Below are positions 40,042 to 41,426 of a DNA stretch of 41,426 nucleotides, piece by piece. The stretch's first letter is position 1. The number at the start of each line of letters is the position of its first letter. This DNA is from Streptosporangiales bacterium (GTDB lineage Bacteria > Actinomycetota > Actinomycetes > Streptosporangiales > WHST01): positions 1 to 41,426 of the forward strand of contig WHST01000051.1 of assembly GCA_009379955.1 (NCBI GenBank). Reading direction: 5' to 3'. The translations under genes and the position numbers were made by a program. Below the pieces are notes generated by a model. It searched no databases, was not told where the DNA came from, and saw nothing but the letters and a program-made list of their open reading frames with translations.

Positions 40042-41044
40042 CGGTGTTGACCCAGTCGCCGACCTTCGGTGCCTGCCCGATGAGCTTGTGCCTGGCCATC
40101 AGCGCGGCCAGGTCGTCGAGTGACTTCACGAACTCGCCGTCGGCCGCCATGAACTTCACCTGATCGTCCTTGCCCAGCCAGGTGACGTCGGCGAGGTAGT
40201 CCTGCTGCTCCTTCGCCTCGAGCTTGGTGTACCCGGTGAGCACGGGGACGGCACGCTTGGCGTCGGCCTTCAACCAGTCGAGTCCCTGGAAGTACGCGTC
40301 GGCGACCTTGCGCGCACGCTCCGGCTGGTCCTCGACGAACTCCTTGCGCATGACGAGAACGTCGGGTCCCGGCGCGAAGCCATACTGCTTGAAGAACGAG
40401 GTGTCGGTGTCGTAGCCGAGCACGTGCGCACCGGGCAGCTTGCGCAGCTCGGCGAAGCTCGGCTGCCAGACGGTCGCCGCGTCGATCTGCCCGGAGCGGA
40501 ACGGCTGGACCATGTCCGTGCCGTCCATGTTCACGAGCTTGACGTCCTTCTTCGGGTCGAGCCCGGCCTTGTCGAGCATGTCGAGCAGGATCACGTGACT
40601 GGACGACGAGAACGGCACGCCGATGCGCTTGCCCCGCAGGTCGGCCATGGTCTTCACCGAGCGCTGCGCGACCAGCCCCTCCTGCCGCAGATACTTGTCC
40701 TGGCTGCCGATGAGCACGAACGAGTCGTCACCCGAGGCCATCAGCGAGAGCGCGGACACCGCCCCGGTCGAGGCGAAGTCGACGTCGCCCGACGCGACCG
40801 CCGTCATCCGCGCGCTCGACGTGTCGAAGCTCTTGAAGTCGACATCGACCCCGGCCTTCTCGAAGAAGCCCTGCTCGACCGCGACCATCGCCGGATAGTG
40901 CCCGAGCCACGTGGACCCGCCGTAGGTGATCGGACCGGTCTCGGCATCCTTGCCGCCACCACAGCCGGCCAGGACGAGGGTCAGGCCGAGAACGACGGCG
41001 ACACCACGTACGAGACCAACCCGAGGCAAGGCAGAGCGGCGCAT
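40022..41044 (-). CDS. ABC substrate-binding lipoprotein, nitrate/sulfonate/taurine type
   Basis: A 340-residue lipoprotein. The signal peptide ends in LVLAGC with C28 as the lipidated cysteine. The mature protein has the periplasmic-binding type II fold of the TauA/SsuA/NrtA group: GHYPAMVAVEQGFFEKAGVD near the start, LRGKRIGVPFSSSSHV, and DAATVWQPSFAEL. The start ATG at 41044 is set by AAGGAG six bases upstream; an in-frame start at 41068 lacks one. The ligand could be a sulfonate, nitrile, riboflavin precursor or pyrimidine; nothing in the neighbourhood settles it. Confidence 0.9.
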   Translation of the reverse strand: MRRSALPRVGLVRGVAVVLGLTLVLAGCGGGKDAETGPITYGGSTWLGHYPAMVAVEQGFFEKAGVDVDFKSFDTSSARMTAVASGDVDFASTGAVSALSLMASGDDSFVLIGSQDKYLRQEGLVAQRSVKTMADLRGKRIGVPFSSSSHVILLDMLDKAGLDPKKDVKLVNMDGTDMVQPFRSGQIDAATVWQPSFAELRKLPGAHVLGYDTDTSFFKQYGFAPGPDVLVMRKEFVEDQPERARKVADAYFQGLDWLKADAKRAVPVLTGYTKLEAKEQQDYLADVTWLGKDDQVKFMAADGEFVKSLDDLAALMARHKLIGQAPKVGDWVNTDVYSGG

Positions 41045-41136
41045 GGCGTACTCCTTAGACGACGGCATCGGCGCTCACCGCTCGCATATGGAGGGACGCG
41101 CCCGAGCCCGGCCATGCTAGCGCCCGGGTCACCACA

Positions 41137-41154
41137 GGGGGCAACGCCGCCCCC
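41137..41154 (-). terminator. Short GC hairpin after the HNH endonuclease gene
   Basis: GGGGGC and GCCCCC around a six-base loop, 26 bases after the HNH stop on the minus strand, with no T tract. It also lies upstream of the ABC operon, so it may instead be a leader element. Confidence 0.4.
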
Positions 41155-41180
41155 CACGGTGAAACCGGCGTGCTGCCACC

Positions 41181-41426
41181 TCACGGTGGTCGGTCGTGGA
41201 CTCGGTTCAGTCTCGGTCTCTGTGCCGGGTCGAGCCACCGAGGTGGGATGGTGTGCGCGCGGCCGTTGCTCATGGTCAGGTCGATGGTGCCGTCGTGGAT
41301 GGCGGTGTGGTGGGTGGTGCAGACCAGGGCGAGGTTGTCGATGTCGGTGGTGCCGCCTCGGGACCACCAGGTGACGTGGTGGGCCTGGGTGTACTGCGGT
41401 GGCGCGTCACACCCGGCCACCACACA
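41181..41426 (-). CDS. HNH endonuclease domain, DUF222-type protein, C-terminal fragment (5' end outside window)
   Basis: Eighty-one residues in frame from the window edge to the stop at 41181. They contain the HNH core: CVVAGCDAPPQYTQAHHVTW, then GGTTDIDNLALVCTTHHTAIHDG. This gives two histidines (AHH), a central Asn (DNL) and a terminal His pair (HH..H). The C..C and C..H spacing suggests a structural zinc. This is the usual C-terminus of the large DUF222/HNH (13E12-repeat) family of actinobacteria, present in many genomic copies. The N-terminal DUF222 part lies beyond the window. Confidence 0.88.
   Translation of the reverse strand, partial: CVVAGCDAPPQYTQAHHVTWWSRGGTTDIDNLALVCTTHHTAIHDGTIDLTMSNGRAHTIPPRWLDPAQRPRLNRVHDRPP

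Noticed and set aside
1-41426. CRISPR arrays, tRNA or rRNA genes, riboswitches
   Set aside because: I saw no regularly spaced short repeats, no tRNA-like cloverleaf with a TTCRA arm and no recognisable riboswitch in the intergenic gaps, which are mostly short. A tRNAscan or Rfam run would be decisive.

Overview
This window is high-GC DNA from a soil-type actinobacterium. The genes are dense and often overlap by GTGA, ATGA or TTGA. GTG and TTG starts are frequent, several transcripts look leaderless, and the protein families (GlnA-like amine ligases, DUF222/HNH endonuclease, MHS transporters, GntR/IclR/MerR regulators) are those usual in Actinomycetota. I cannot name the genus. Almost everything here is accessory catabolism: five or six separate regulator, transporter and enzyme modules side by side, with insertion-sequence debris at the left edge and in the middle.

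Region 1 (1-5295) is a sugar or sugar-acid regulon. A leftward operon encodes an MFS transporter, a Gfo/Idh/MocA dehydrogenase, an enolase-superfamily dehydratase and an MHS transporter cut short by an IS630-family element at the window edge. An L-rhamnose-mutarotase-type protein and a divergent TIM-barrel isomerase complete it. Two copies of the same LacI-type 16-bp operator lie just downstream of two good promoters, but no LacI protein is encoded in the window. A D-galactonate-dehydratase-type enzyme follows (5303-6466).

Region 2 (6546-16854) looks like an amine-degradation regulon. A choline/ethanolamine-kinase-like gene and an APC permease run leftward. A dimethylglycine/sarcosine-dehydrogenase-like flavoprotein, a glutamine-synthetase-like ligase, a gamma-glutamyl hydrolase (PuuD type), an aldehyde dehydrogenase and an SDR run rightward. 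Two near-identical palindromes of the GntR/HutC type sit between the two arms, and a HutC-type regulator gene follows the rightward operon.

Region 3 (16990-23075) is a leftward five-gene operon (FadR-type regulator, CaiB-type CoA-transferase, enoyl-CoA hydratase, SDR, zinc alcohol dehydrogenase) with a divergent MHS transporter. Direct repeats next to the transporter promoter are the likely regulator site. The enzymes suggest carnitine-like activation and beta-oxidation of an organic acid.

Region 4 (23076-25845) is a mobile-element scar. Two copies of a 133-bp ISAs1-type left end bracket a divergent rhodanese/MarR pair. A frameshifted, truncated ISAs1-type transposase then abuts, head to head, a frameshifted, truncated DUF4062 gene.

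Region 5 (25846-29072) holds an SF2 helicase and a MerR regulator divergent from an imine-reductase-like dehydrogenase, with a typical MerR-type promoter (20-bp spacer).

Region 6 (29135-37292) is a seven-gene operon opening with an IclR regulator. It encodes a class III aminotransferase, a polyamine-type ABC importer in which both permeases are fused, an M14 aspartoacylase/desuccinylase-like hydrolase and a prolidase-like amidohydrolase.

Region 7 (37364-41426) runs leftward: an AlkZ-like protein behind a nitrate/sulfonate-type ABC importer, then the end of a DUF222/HNH endonuclease. The convergent junctions at 16.9 and 37.3 kb carry copies of the same hairpin terminator.
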